From assembly GCA_000715685.1 (NCBI GenBank), contig KL569426.1:17562-23564 (forward strand): 6,003 nt of DNA, given 5' to 3'. The first letter of the stretch is position 1, and each line of letters opens with the position of its first letter. The position numbers and the translations under genes are program-made. The DNA comes from Streptomyces lilacinus. GTDB taxonomy: Bacteria; Actinomycetota; Actinomycetes; Streptomycetales; Streptomycetaceae. The notes beneath the pieces are model-generated. The model searched no databases, was not told the DNA's origin, and saw only the letters and a program-made list of their open reading frames with translations. This document shows, piece after piece, positions 1 to 5,987 of this stretch.

Positions 1-2
1 CC

Positions 3-1442
3 GTCGCTGCCACGCTCACCGCGCCGCTCCAGGCGCAGGCGGCCGGCGCCGGGTCGTCGCCCGCCCTGGCCTGGAAGCCCTGTGCGAGCGGCCCCGCCGA
101 GTGCGCCGACCTCTCCGTACCCCTCGACTACCGCGACCCCAGCGGCCCCCGGGTCACCGTCGCCGTCTCCCGCCTGCGCAGCGACCACCCGGAGCGCAGA
201 CGCGGCACCCTGCTCGTCGTCCCCGGCGGGCCCGGCAACTCCGGCAAGGAGAAGCTCGCCAGGAAGGGCGAGCAGCTGCGGACGGCGACGGGCGGGGCGT
301 ACGACCTCGTCAGCTTCGACCCGCGCGGCGTCGGCGACAGCACGCGGGCCGACTGCGGGCCGGCCGAGGACGACCGCGAGCTCGCCCACCTGCACGCCTG
401 GCCCGCGCCCGACGGGAACATCGACGCCAACGTCGCCCGGGCCCGCCGCATCGCCGAGGCCTGCGCGCGCAACGGCGGCGCGCTGCTGCGCTCGCTGACC
501 ACCGCCAACGAGGCCCGCGACATCGACCGCCTCCGCCAGGCCCTCGGCGAGGAGAAGCTGTCGGTGTGGGGCACGTCGTACGGGACGTACGTGAGTGCCG
601 TGTACGCGCAGAAGTACCCGGCGCGCACCGACCGTGTGCTCCTCGACAGCACCGACGACCCGGACCCGTCCCGGGTCGCGCGGGGCTGGCTGGCGAACAT
701 GTCGGCGGCCATGGACGAGCGCTTCGGCGACTTCGCGGCGTGGGCCGCGGCCCCGGAGCGCGAGAAGCAGGGGCTCCGGCTCGCCGAACGCCCCGAGGAC
801 GTAAGGCCGATGGTCCTCGCCCTCGCACGGAAGCTGGACGGCGTGCCCGAGCGGGCGGACGGCAAGCCGCTGCTCACCGGCAACCGGCTGCGCGAGGAGA
901 TGTTCCGGGCCCTCTACGACGACGGGGCCTTCGAGAAGCTCGCCAAGCTGATCGTCTCGGCGCGTGCCGCCGGTGACACGCCGGTCGTCGCCGAGCCCGT
1001 GGTCCTGCCGTCCGCCGATGCCACCCTCTCCGTCGCCGTCATCTGCAACGACGTCCGCTGGCCGCGCTCGGTGCCCTCCTACGCCCGCGCGGTGGCCGAG
1101 GACCGGGCGCGGTACCCGCTCACGGCCGGCATGCCCGTCAACGTGACGCCGTGCGCCTTCTGGAAGAACGCCCCCGAGGAGAAGCCGACCCGCATCACGT
1201 CCGAGGGCCCGTCCAACGTCCTCATGGTGCAGAACCTCCGCGACCCCGCCACCCCGTACCGCGCCGCGCTGAAGATGCGGGAGGCGCTGGGCGGGCGGGC
1301 CCGCATGGTCGCGGTCGACGCCGGCGGCCACGGCGCGTACCTCTCCGGCAACAAGGCCCGCGGCAGCGCCTGCGCGGATCGCACGGTCAGCGAATTCCTC
1401 GTCACCGGGCGCCGTCCGGCCGGCGACGTCCTCTGCCGCTAG
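3..1442 (+). CDS. Secreted tripeptidyl-aminopeptidase-type alpha/beta hydrolase, 5' end missing
   Basis: This frame is open from the left edge to the TAG at 1440-1442, giving 479 codons without a start. The first residues (VAATLTAPLQAQAAG) look like the end of a Sec signal peptide with an AQA-type cleavage site, so the enzyme is probably exported. An alpha/beta-hydrolase core follows: oxyanion-hole motif GGPGNSG (225-245), a FDPRGVGDS strand-turn, and nucleophile elbow WGTSYGTY with the catalytic Ser at 576-578. The C-terminal TAP-like part carries the likely catalytic Asp in LRDPATPY (1242-1244) and His in AGGHGAY (1329-1331). Conserved cysteines (PCASGP, ICNDVRWP, TPCAFW, C-terminal LCR) suggest disulfides. 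The full triad is visible, so the enzyme should be active. By family it removes tripeptides or small groups from peptide N-termini outside the cell, as in Streptomyces Tap/SlpD/SlpE; which of these it is cannot be told here. It converges on the next gene with 6 bases between the stops. Confidence 0.93.
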   Translation, partial: VAATLTAPLQAQAAGAGSSPALAWKPCASGPAECADLSVPLDYRDPSGPRVTVAVSRLRSDHPERRRGTLLVVPGGPGNSGKEKLARKGEQLRTATGGAYDLVSFDPRGVGDSTRADCGPAEDDRELAHLHAWPAPDGNIDANVARARRIAEACARNGGALLRSLTTANEARDIDRLRQALGEEKLSVWGTSYGTYVSAVYAQKYPARTDRVLLDSTDDPDPSRVARGWLANMSAAMDERFGDFAAWAAAPEREKQGLRLAERPEDVRPMVLALARKLDGVPERADGKPLLTGNRLREEMFRALYDDGAFEKLAKLIVSARAAGDTPVVAEPVVLPSADATLSVAVICNDVRWPRSVPSYARAVAEDRARYPLTAGMPVNVTPCAFWKNAPEEKPTRITSEGPSNVLMVQNLRDPATPYRAALKMREALGGRARMVAVDAGGHGAYLSGNKARGSACADRTVSEFLVTGRRPAGDVLCR

Positions 1443-1448
1443 ATCTCA

Positions 1449-1664
1449 TCAGAAGAGCTGCTGCTGTCCGTCCATCGGCGGCTCCTCCGGGTCGAAGAGC
1501 CGCGGCTCCGTCGCCAGCAGGGGTGCCGAACGCCGGGAGCCCGGGCAGGAGATCAGCTCGTACGTGACGACGCGGCGGCCCGGCGGGTCGTGGCGGGCGA
1601 AGCGGCCGCCGACCACGGCGATCTCGCGGGCGCAGACGGGACAGGTGCGGCGGGGAGAGGACAT
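1449..1664 (-). CDS. Small cysteine-containing hypothetical protein downstream of the mutase
   Basis: From the ATG at 1664 this encodes 71 residues, starting MSSPRRTCPVCAREIAVVGG and ending DGQQQLF. It contains one CPVC knuckle (residues 8-11), a His in FARHDPPG, and a third Cys in ELISCPGSRR. C-x2-C plus His/Cys could bind one zinc like a small treble-clef or ribbon, but that is inferred from spacing only. An in-frame GTG at 1682 would add six residues (VSDTGE); neither start has a convincing Shine-Dalgarno. ATG is preferred because it puts the CPVC motif close to the N-terminus, as I recall for similar short Streptomyces proteins. It lies 53 bases after the mutase stop on the same strand, so it is probably cotranscribed with it. 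I do not know its function. The clean frame, its high-GC codon use and the fit between two firm genes make it likely to be real. Confidence 0.72.
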   Translation of the reverse strand: MSSPRRTCPVCAREIAVVGGRFARHDPPGRRVVTYELISCPGSRRSAPLLATEPRLFDPEEPPMDGQQQLF

Positions 1665-1717
1665 TTCACCAGTGTCGCTCACTTCCGGCCGGCGTCGGAC
1701 CGGCACCCGGACGTCCG

Positions 1718-3310
1718 TCAGAACGCCTCCGACGGTACATGCGTCCCCCACACCTCGCGCAGCGCCCCGCACACCTCCCCCACCGTCGCCCGGGCCCGCA
1801 GCGCCTCCCGCATCGGGTAGAGCACGTTCTCCGACGGGCTCTGCGCCGCCTTGCGCAGCGTGCCGAGGGCGGCCTCCACCGCGCGCCCGTCGCGCTCCGC
1901 GCGCAGCCGGGCGAGGCGTTCCCGCTGGCGCGCCTCGATCTCCGGGTCGACGCGCAGCGGTTCGTACGGCTCCTCCTCCTCGATCCGGAAGCGGTTGACG
2001 CCGACCACGACGCGGTCGCCGGCCTCGGTCTCGCGGGCGATGCGGTAGGCGTTGCGCTCGATCTCCTTCTTCTGGAAGCCCTGCTCGATGGCGGCGACGG
2101 CGCCGCCGAGCGCCTCGACCTCGTCCATCAGCTCGAGGGCGGCCATCTCCACGTCGTCGGTCATCGACTCCACCGCGTACGAGCCGGCGAAGGGGTCGAC
2201 GGTCGCGGTCACGTCCGTCTCGTACGCCAGCACCTGCTGGGTGCGCAGGGCGAGCCGGGCGGCCTTCTCGGTGGGCAGGGCGATGGCCTCGTCGAAGGAG
2301 TTGGTGTGCAGGGACTGGGTGCCGCCGAGCACGGCGGCCAGGCCCTGGACGGCGACCCGGACGAGGTTGACCTCGGGCTGCTGGGCGGTGAGCTGGACGC
2401 CGGCGGTCTGGGTGTGGAAGCGGAGCATCCACGACTTGGGGTCGCGCGCGCCGAACTCCTCGCGCATCACCCGCGCCCAGATGCGCCGTGCCGCGCGGAA
2501 CTTCGCCACTTCCTCCAGCAGCGTCGTGCGCGAGACGAAGAAGAACGACAGCCGGGGCGCGAAGTCGTCGACCTCCATGCCGGCGGCCACGGCGGTGCGG
2601 ACGTACTCGATGCCGTCGGCGAGGGTGAAGGCGATCTCCTGCACGGGCGAGGCGCCGGCCTCGGCCATGTGGTAGCCGGAGATGGAGATGGTGTTCCAGC
2701 GCGGCATCTCGGCCCGGCAGTAGCGGAAGATGTCGGCGGTCAGGCGCAGGGAGGGCTTGGGCGGGAAGATGTACGTCCCGCGCGCGATGTACTCCTTGAG
2801 GACGTCGTTCTGCACGGTGCCGGTGAGGTGCTCGGCCGACACGCCCTGCTCCTCGGCCACCAGCTGGTAGAGCAACAGCAGCAGCGCGGCCGGGGCGTTG
2901 ATGGTCATCGAGGTGGAGACGTCGCCGAGCGGGATGCCGTCGAAGAGCACCCGCATGTCGTCGAGCGAGTCGACGGCCACGCCGACCTTGCCGACCTCGC
3001 CGCTCGCCAGGGGCGCGTCGGAGTCGTGGCCCATCTGCGTCGGCAGGTCGAAGGCGACGGACAGGCCGTGACCGCCCTGGGCGATCAGCTCGCGGTAGCG
3101 GGCGTTGGACTCGGCGGCGGTGCCGAAGCCCGCGTACTGCCGCATGGTCCAGGGGCGGCCGGTGTACATCGTGGGGTACACCCCGCGCGTGTAGGGGTAC
3201 GAGCCGGGCTCGCCGAGCTTCTCGGCGGGGTCCCAGCCGATGAGGTCGTCGGGGCCGTGGACGGGCTCGACGGGCAGTCCGGATTCGGTCGATCGCGATC
3301 GGGTCGTCAT
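1718..3310 (-). CDS. Acyl-CoA mutase large subunit, methylmalonyl-CoA mutase type, without B12 domain
   Basis: The 530-residue product is the substrate-binding TIM-barrel subunit of an adenosylcobalamin-dependent mutase, which moves a carbonyl-CoA group between adjacent carbons. Against Propionibacterium methylmalonyl-CoA mutase numbering (offset 30), the active-site residues are kept: Tyr45 (Y75), Thr47, Met48, Arg52, Thr55, Arg57, Tyr59 (Y89), Thr165, Gln167, Arg177 (R207), His214 (H244), Arg253 and Ser255. Isobutyryl-CoA mutase IcmA has Phe and Gln in place of Y89 and R207, so a carboxylated substrate such as methylmalonyl-/succinyl-CoA is more likely here. The protein ends after the helical linker ([20 protein letters not shown]...) and has no C-terminal B12-binding domain (no DxHxxG motif). 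A separate small subunit is therefore needed, and none lies in the window. The ATG at 3310 is chosen over upstream in-frame starts because GGGAGG precedes it by 8 bases and the extra N-terminal residues would be low-complexity Pro/Ala/Arg. A small Cys protein follows it. Confidence 0.93.
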   Translation of the reverse strand: MTTRSRSTESGLPVEPVHGPDDLIGWDPAEKLGEPGSYPYTRGVYPTMYTGRPWTMRQYAGFGTAAESNARYRELIAQGGHGLSVAFDLPTQMGHDSDAPLASGEVGKVGVAVDSLDDMRVLFDGIPLGDVSTSMTINAPAALLLLLYQLVAEEQGVSAEHLTGTVQNDVLKEYIARGTYIFPPKPSLRLTADIFRYCRAEMPRWNTISISGYHMAEAGASPVQEIAFTLADGIEYVRTAVAAGMEVDDFAPRLSFFFVSRTTLLEEVAKFRAARRIWARVMREEFGARDPKSWMLRFHTQTAGVQLTAQQPEVNLVRVAVQGLAAVLGGTQSLHTNSFDEAIALPTEKAARLALRTQQVLAYETDVTATVDPFAGSYAVESMTDDVEMAALELMDEVEALGGAVAAIEQGFQKKEIERNAYRIARETEAGDRVVVGVNRFRIEEEEPYEPLRVDPEIEARQRERLARLRAERDGRAVEAALGTLRKAAQSPSENVLYPMREALRARATVGEVCGALREVWGTHVPSEAF

Positions 3311-3318
3311 GGGGCACG

Positions 3319-3324
3319 CCTCCC
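3319..3324 (-). promoter_or_regulatory. Shine-Dalgarno of the mutase gene
   Basis: On the minus strand this reads GGGAGG, 8 bases before the ATG at 3310. It fixes the mutase start and argues against the longer in-frame reading that begins near 3442. I see no clear -10/-35 pair for this gene in the upstream GC-rich stretch. Confidence 0.7.
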
Positions 3325-3453
3325 GCTGTCCGCTTCGGAGGCCGTGGTGACGGGCGGGTGGTGCCGGGGCGGTGGGGGCGTCCCGGGCCCGGGCCTCCCC
3401 TTCGGACTGTAGCGGCCGGGCGGGTGCGGGCGGGGCCGCCACGCACCGGGCGC

Positions 3454-3476
3454 GGGTGGAGGGAGGGGGGCGCGGG
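3454..3476 (+). other. Putative G-quadruplex tract upstream of the mutase
   Basis: The plus strand carries GGG-TGGA-GGG-A-GGGG-GGCGC-GGG, which fits the canonical four-run pattern with short loops. More G-runs follow up to 3487 (CAGGGCCGGGGG). The tract lies about 145 bases upstream of the mutase ATG, on the template strand for that gene, so it could influence its transcription. In DNA this rich in G, such tracts also arise by chance, so function is uncertain. Confidence 0.35.
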
Positions 3477-3498
3477 CAGGGCCGGGGGAAGAGCCCCG

Positions 3499-3518
3499 CC
3501 CGCGCCTCAGTGCGCGGG
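3499..3518 (-). terminator. GC hairpin, candidate terminator of the sigma-factor operon
   Basis: A perfect 7-bp all-GC stem (CCCGCGC at 3499-3505, GCGCGGG at 3512-3518) encloses a 6-base loop. It lies about 60 bases past the TAG at 3580-3582. Two further dyads surround it: GGAGCCG/CGGCTCC (3517-3523 with 3543-3549, 19-base loop) and AGCCGA/TCGGCT (3555-3560 with 3568-3573, 7-base loop). None has a U-run, which is common for Streptomyces terminators. The position between two same-strand transcription units fits a terminator, but GC-rich DNA makes chance hairpins frequent. Confidence 0.4.
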
Positions 3519-3579
3519 AGCCGACTTGAATGGGGGGAACTCCGGCTCCTGCGCAGCCGATGACCAGTCGGCTCATTCC

Positions 3580-4317
3580 CTACAGCGTCGCGGGCTCCGA
3601 AAGTGTCACACCCGTCGTCGACAGGGGCTCGGGAACGCTGGTGCGGGGCAGGCTGCGGGAGCGCGGCTTGGTGGTCTTGCCGCCGCGCAGGAGGTCGTCC
3701 AGGTCCGATCCGTCACCGTCCGCGCCGCCGTCGGAGGAGCCGCCGCCCTTGCCGTCGGCCGCCAGGAGGCGCTCGCAGTACGCGCGCACGGCGGCGGAGC
3801 CGCCGGCCGAGCGCTCGAGGGCGCGCAGGTCCTCCTCGTCCACGCCCTTGCCGCCGCCGCGCTGCTTGCCGTTGGCCAGGAAGTCCCGGCAGAGCTTGGC
3901 GACCAGGGAGCGGCCGGTGTCGGTCGCCTCGCCGACCGCGCCGGTGTCGCCGCCCGGCTCGCCCGTGGCGCCCTTGCCGGGCTTGTCGCCGCGGCGCGGG
4001 CTCTCCGAGGGGGCGCCGGCCGCCGAGGAGTCCGCGGCGCCGGGCGTGCGGGTGCCGCGCCCGGGGGTGCCGGAGGCGTCCGGGCGGCGGTCGGACCGGG
4101 GGCCCTGCGTGGCGCCGCGCGTGGGGCCGGGCGCGACGGTCGCGCCGCCGGCGCCGTCGGCGGCGGTCACGGTCGCGGGGGCCGGCTCGCGGCTCGCGCG
4201 GCCGAACGGGCCGGGCAGCACGCCCGCCCCGGCCGCGACCGCGACGCCGCCGACCGCGCAGCCGGCCAGGGCCAGCGCGAGGGCCGCCTTCGCGGGGCGC
4301 TGCAGGAACGCGCGCAT
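3580..4317 (-). CDS. C-terminal fragment of putative anti-sigma-type membrane protein
   Basis: This is the longer piece of a gene split by adapter sequence. As an isolated reading frame it starts at ATG 4317 and gives 245 residues, but the coding sense continues upstream (AFAG before the Met) to 4328, where the adapter begins. It shows one hydrophobic segment (about residues 10-34, [20 protein letters not shown] then VLPGPFG). A long Ala/Pro/Gly/Thr-rich extracytoplasmic linker follows, then a small helical region with two cysteines ([21 protein letters not shown]) and a low-complexity tail. The same plan (hydrophobic segment with GGVAVAAG, VLPxPFG, linker, paired Cys) occurs in Streptomyces proteins encoded next to ECF sigma factors, as I recall them. 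The LAGC at the hydrophobic segment imitates a lipobox, so automatic tools may call it a lipoprotein. In context it is more likely an internal transmembrane helix. A regulatory role is inferred from the neighbouring sigma gene. Confidence 0.8.
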   Translation of the reverse strand: MRAFLQRPAKAALALALAGCAVGGVAVAAGAGVLPGPFGRASREPAPATVTAADGAGGATVAPGPTRGATQGPRSDRRPDASGTPGRGTRTPGAADSSAAGAPSESPRRGDKPGKGATGEPGGDTGAVGEATDTGRSLVAKLCRDFLANGKQRGGGKGVDEEDLRALERSAGGSAAVRAYCERLLAADGKGGGSSDGGADGDGSDLDDLLRGGKTTKPRSRSLPRTSVPEPLSTTGVTLSEPATL

Positions 4318-4328
4318 GCCGGCGAAGG

Positions 4329-4354
4329 CTGTCTCTTATGTGTATAAGAGACAG
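4329..4354. other. Nextera/Tn5 mosaic-end adapter chimera (assembly artefact)
   Basis: This is a perfect 11-bp inverted repeat, CTGTCTCTTAT (4329-4339) and ATAAGAGACAG (4344-4354), around GTGT. The right 17 bases (4338-4354) equal the engineered Tn5 mosaic end minus its first two bases, and the left arm is the start of its reverse complement. Two full mosaic ends head to head would make 38 bases, so 12 central bases are missing. It is AT-rich in a very GC-rich surround, puts an in-frame TAA (4336-4338) in the gene it interrupts, and the same adapter closes the window. Translations across it give the adapter-derived peptides CLLYT, MCIRDR and VYKRQ, which I recall as known database artefacts. 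It is library sequence, not a natural element. Confidence 0.96.
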
Positions 4355-4575
4355 GCGGCGGGCACGCCGACGGTCGGGGTGTCTCTGCCGATTCCTCTGT
4401 CCGTGCCGCTTCCTCTGTTGTCCGTGCCCGTGAGAGTGCGGAACGCCGCGTCGAGCCGTTCGGCGGTGGCCCGGGCGTCCGCGGGGGCCCCGGCGTCGAG
4501 GGGGGCGCCGCGCAACAGCCGCTCCACGGCGTCGTCATCCAGCCAGGCGTGGTCGTACCGGTGGTCGTCCGCCAT
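4336..4575 (-). CDS. N-terminal fragment of putative anti-sigma-type protein, ends in adapter
   Basis: The ATG at 4575 overlaps the sigma-factor stop (TGATG), and AGAAGGA ends 6 bases upstream, so this start is firm and translationally coupled. About 74 residues are genomic (MADDHRYDHAWLDDDAVERL to VGVPAA). The last five (CLLYT) and the TAA at 4336-4338 come from the adapter. The genomic part is acidic and helical at first (DDDAVERLLRG... ADARATAERLDAAFRTL), followed by a Gly/Asp/Arg-rich linker with an internal repeat. This suits a cytoplasmic domain that could contact the sigma factor. It is in the same frame as the fragment starting at 4317. The natural gene therefore runs from 4575 to 3580 (over 320 residues), with a cytoplasmic domain, one membrane helix and an outer Cys-containing domain. 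I see no HxxxCxxC zinc anti-sigma motif, so it is not a typical ZAS protein. Confidence 0.85.
   Translation of the reverse strand: MADDHRYDHAWLDDDAVERLLRGAPLDAGAPADARATAERLDAAFRTLTGTDNRGSGTDRGIGRDTPTVGVPAACLLYT
4392..4428 (-). repeat. Short imperfect direct repeat within the putative anti-sigma gene
   Basis: TTCCTCTGTCCGTGCC (4392-4407) recurs as TTCCTCTGTTGTCCGTGCC (4410-4428), the second copy having three extra bases. In the coding frame it gives GTDNRG and GTDRGIG in tandem, so the length change keeps the frame. It lies in the linker after the first helical part, where repeat slippage would be tolerated. Confidence 0.7.
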
Positions 4576-5207
4576 CACATGTCCTTCTGCGTCCGCGCGC
4601 GCAATTGCGTCACACCGGCAGAAGCGTTCGCTCCGCCGGCTCCTCCACCGGCCGCGGCCCCTGCCGTCACGATTTCGGCCAGCCGTCGCAGACCCCGGTG
4701 CGCGGCGGTGCGCACCGCGCCGGGGCGCTTGCCCAGCACCCCGGCGGCGCTCTTGGCGTCGAGCCCGACCACCACGCGCAGCACCACCGCCTCGGCCTGG
4801 TCCTGCGGAAGCTGGGCGATGAGGGCGAGGGTACGCCCCGTGCCGAGGGCCTCGAGGGCCTCCCCGGCGGTGTCCGCGTCGGCGGGCCGGGCGGCGAGCT
4901 CGCTCTCGTCGCCGCCGATGGCCGGGCGCCGGCCGCGCATCCGTATGTGGTCGAGGGCGCGGTTGCGGGCGATCCGGGCGGCCCAGCCGCGGAAGCGGTC
5001 GGCGTCGCCGGTGAACCGCTCGAGGTCGCGGGCTATCTGCAGCCACGCCTCCGAGGTCACGTCCTCCGCGTCGGCCTCGCCGACCAGCGTGCGCACGTAC
5101 CCGAGAAGGCGCGGATGCACGCTCCGGTAGACCGTCCGGAATGCCGTTTCGTCCCCACCTTGTGCCGCGCGCACCGCGACGGTCAGCTCAGCGTCGTCCC
5201 CCTGCAC
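4575..5207 (-). CDS. ECF-type RNA polymerase sigma factor
   Basis: The product is a two-domain sigma-70 family factor that directs RNA polymerase to a specific promoter set. From GTG 5207 it has 210 residues. Sigma-2 covers roughly residues 18-95, with GDETAFRTVYRSVHPRLLGY and the region 2.4-like stretch RFRGWAARIARNRALDHIR. A variable acidic linker follows, then sigma-4 at about 125-180 with LPQDQAEAVVLRVVVGLDAK and the helix-turn-helix SAAGVLGKRPGAVRTAAHRG. There is no SnoaL-like or other large extra domain, only a Gly/Ala-rich tail. GTG 5207 is preferred because AGGA sits 7 bases upstream. Two earlier in-frame GTG codons (5225, 5222) add six or five residues but have only a weak site. The stop overlaps the start of the putative membrane regulator, implying fixed stoichiometry. 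The DUF4328 gene ends 34 bases upstream, so its promoter may be outside the window. Target genes cannot be deduced. Confidence 0.93.
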   Translation of the reverse strand: MQGDDAELTVAVRAAQGGDETAFRTVYRSVHPRLLGYVRTLVGEADAEDVTSEAWLQIARDLERFTGDADRFRGWAARIARNRALDHIRMRGRRPAIGGDESELAARPADADTAGEALEALGTGRTLALIAQLPQDQAEAVVLRVVVGLDAKSAAGVLGKRPGAVRTAAHRGLRRLAEIVTAGAAAGGGAGGANASAGVTQLRARTQKDM

Positions 5208-5241
5208 GCTCTCATCCTGCACCACGGGCCGTACTCGCGGT

Positions 5242-5985
5242 TCAGTAGGCCGCCGGACCGGCGCCGAAAGGATTCTGCGGCGGGCCGTAGGGCGGCACGG
5301 TGGGGGCGGGCGGGCCGGCCAGGAACCGCTGCTCCTGCAGGCGGGTCAGCTGTCGGACGACCAGCAGGGCGAAGGGCGCGGCGGCGAGGAGGAGCAGCGA
5401 GGAGAGTCCCTCGACGACGAGGGCGCTCTTCAACAGGCGGGCACCTTCCTCCCAGTCGGCGAAGTAGCCGACGTGCATCAGCTTCACGGCGGCGATGCGG
5501 TCCATGACGACGCCCAGGAGGTGGACCGCGAACGACGCGATCCACAGCGTCCACCACGTGTTGAGCAGGCCCTTGGGCGGCTTCTGGCCGGGCGGGACGC
5601 TGGCGCGGTAGATGTCGTTGGCGATCTGCTTGGGGAACCAGAGGTTGACGGCGGGCGTGAACCAGGCGCCCGCGGCCCAGCCGACGCCGAAGCGGTGCGT
5701 GCCGGGCGCGAAGACCTCGGCGTTGAGCCGCACGCGCCGGAACCAGACGGCCCACAGCGTGGCGGTGGCCGCGAGGACGACGAAGTGGAGGATCCCGACT
5801 CCCGTCGAGAAGCCGTCCGCGTCGTTGAGGGCCTGGAGCGCGCCGGAGCCGATCTCGCCCTGCCGGAGGATGTCGTCGAGGGTGCTGCGGACCTTGCCGA
5901 TCGCCGCGATGCCCAGCACGAGCACGGGCACCATCACGCACAGCAGCACGTTCAGCGCGATCCGCACGCCGCGCCGCAGGTCCAC
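5242..5985 (-). CDS. DUF4328-type multi-pass membrane protein, 5' end probably missing
   Basis: The visible part has 247 residues with about five hydrophobic segments: residues 8-30, 62-82, 98-117, 141-161 and 187-210. A Pro/Gly/Asn-rich C-tail follows (PPAPTVPPYGPPQNPFGAG). The central block WFRRVRLNAEVFAP...FGVGWAAGAWFTPAVNLWFPKQIANDIYRAS is the hallmark of DUF4328 proteins common in Streptomyces, whose biochemical role I do not know. The GTG at 5985 is only two genomic bases from the adapter at 5988. No ribosome-binding site can be checked, and the true start may lie upstream in sequence absent from this contig; relatives often carry a longer N-terminus. It precedes the ECF sigma gene on the same strand with a gap of 16-34 bases, so the two are probably cotranscribed. 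A role in the signal path is possible but not shown. Confidence 0.85.
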   Translation of the reverse strand: MDLRRGVRIALNVLLCVMVPVLVLGIAAIGKVRSTLDDILRQGEIGSGALQALNDADGFSTGVGILHFVVLAATATLWAVWFRRVRLNAEVFAPGTHRFGVGWAAGAWFTPAVNLWFPKQIANDIYRASVPPGQKPPKGLLNTWWTLWIASFAVHLLGVVMDRIAAVKLMHVGYFADWEEGARLLKSALVVEGLSSLLLLAAAPFALLVVRQLTRLQEQRFLAGPPAPTVPPYGPPQNPFGAGPAAY

Positions 5986-5987
5986 CC

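Noticed and set aside
3382..3393. 12-bp palindrome CCCGGGCCCGGG as an operator
   Set aside because: It is pure G/C, expected by chance in this composition, and has no second copy or promoter context.
3406..3411. TACAGT on the minus strand as a -10 box for the mutase
   Set aside because: A single TAnnnT match with no recognisable -35 partner in the GC-rich upstream sequence is not enough.
1739..3412. 557-residue plus-strand frame antisense to the mutase
   Set aside because: It is a mirror of the mutase codon bias (His/Gly/Val/Leu-rich shadow) and shows no recognisable domain.
3311..3442. N-terminal extension of the mutase to 3442
   Set aside because: The added residues are low-complexity Ala/Pro/Arg, whereas the ATG at 3310 has a good GGGAGG site 8 bases upstream.
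3307..3576. 89-residue minus-strand frame between the mutase and the sigma operon
   Set aside because: It is Pro/Arg/Gly-rich low complexity, has no ribosome-binding site, overlaps the mutase start, and lies where hairpins and G-runs dominate.
4329..4354. Natural Tn5/IS50 insertion or MITE scar
   Set aside because: No transposase or IS50 sequence, no 9-bp duplication, an engineered mosaic-end sequence, and a second copy exactly at the window end.
4167..4538. Minus-strand frame crossing the adapter with the peptide VSYTHKRQ
   Set aside because: It is a shadow of the real gene in another frame, held open across the adapter; the peptide is adapter translation.
3530..4822. Long plus-strand frames across 3358-4822, containing VYKRQ and MCIRDR
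   Set aside because: They are antisense to firm minus-strand genes, have arginine/proline-rich low-complexity composition, and contain adapter-derived peptides.
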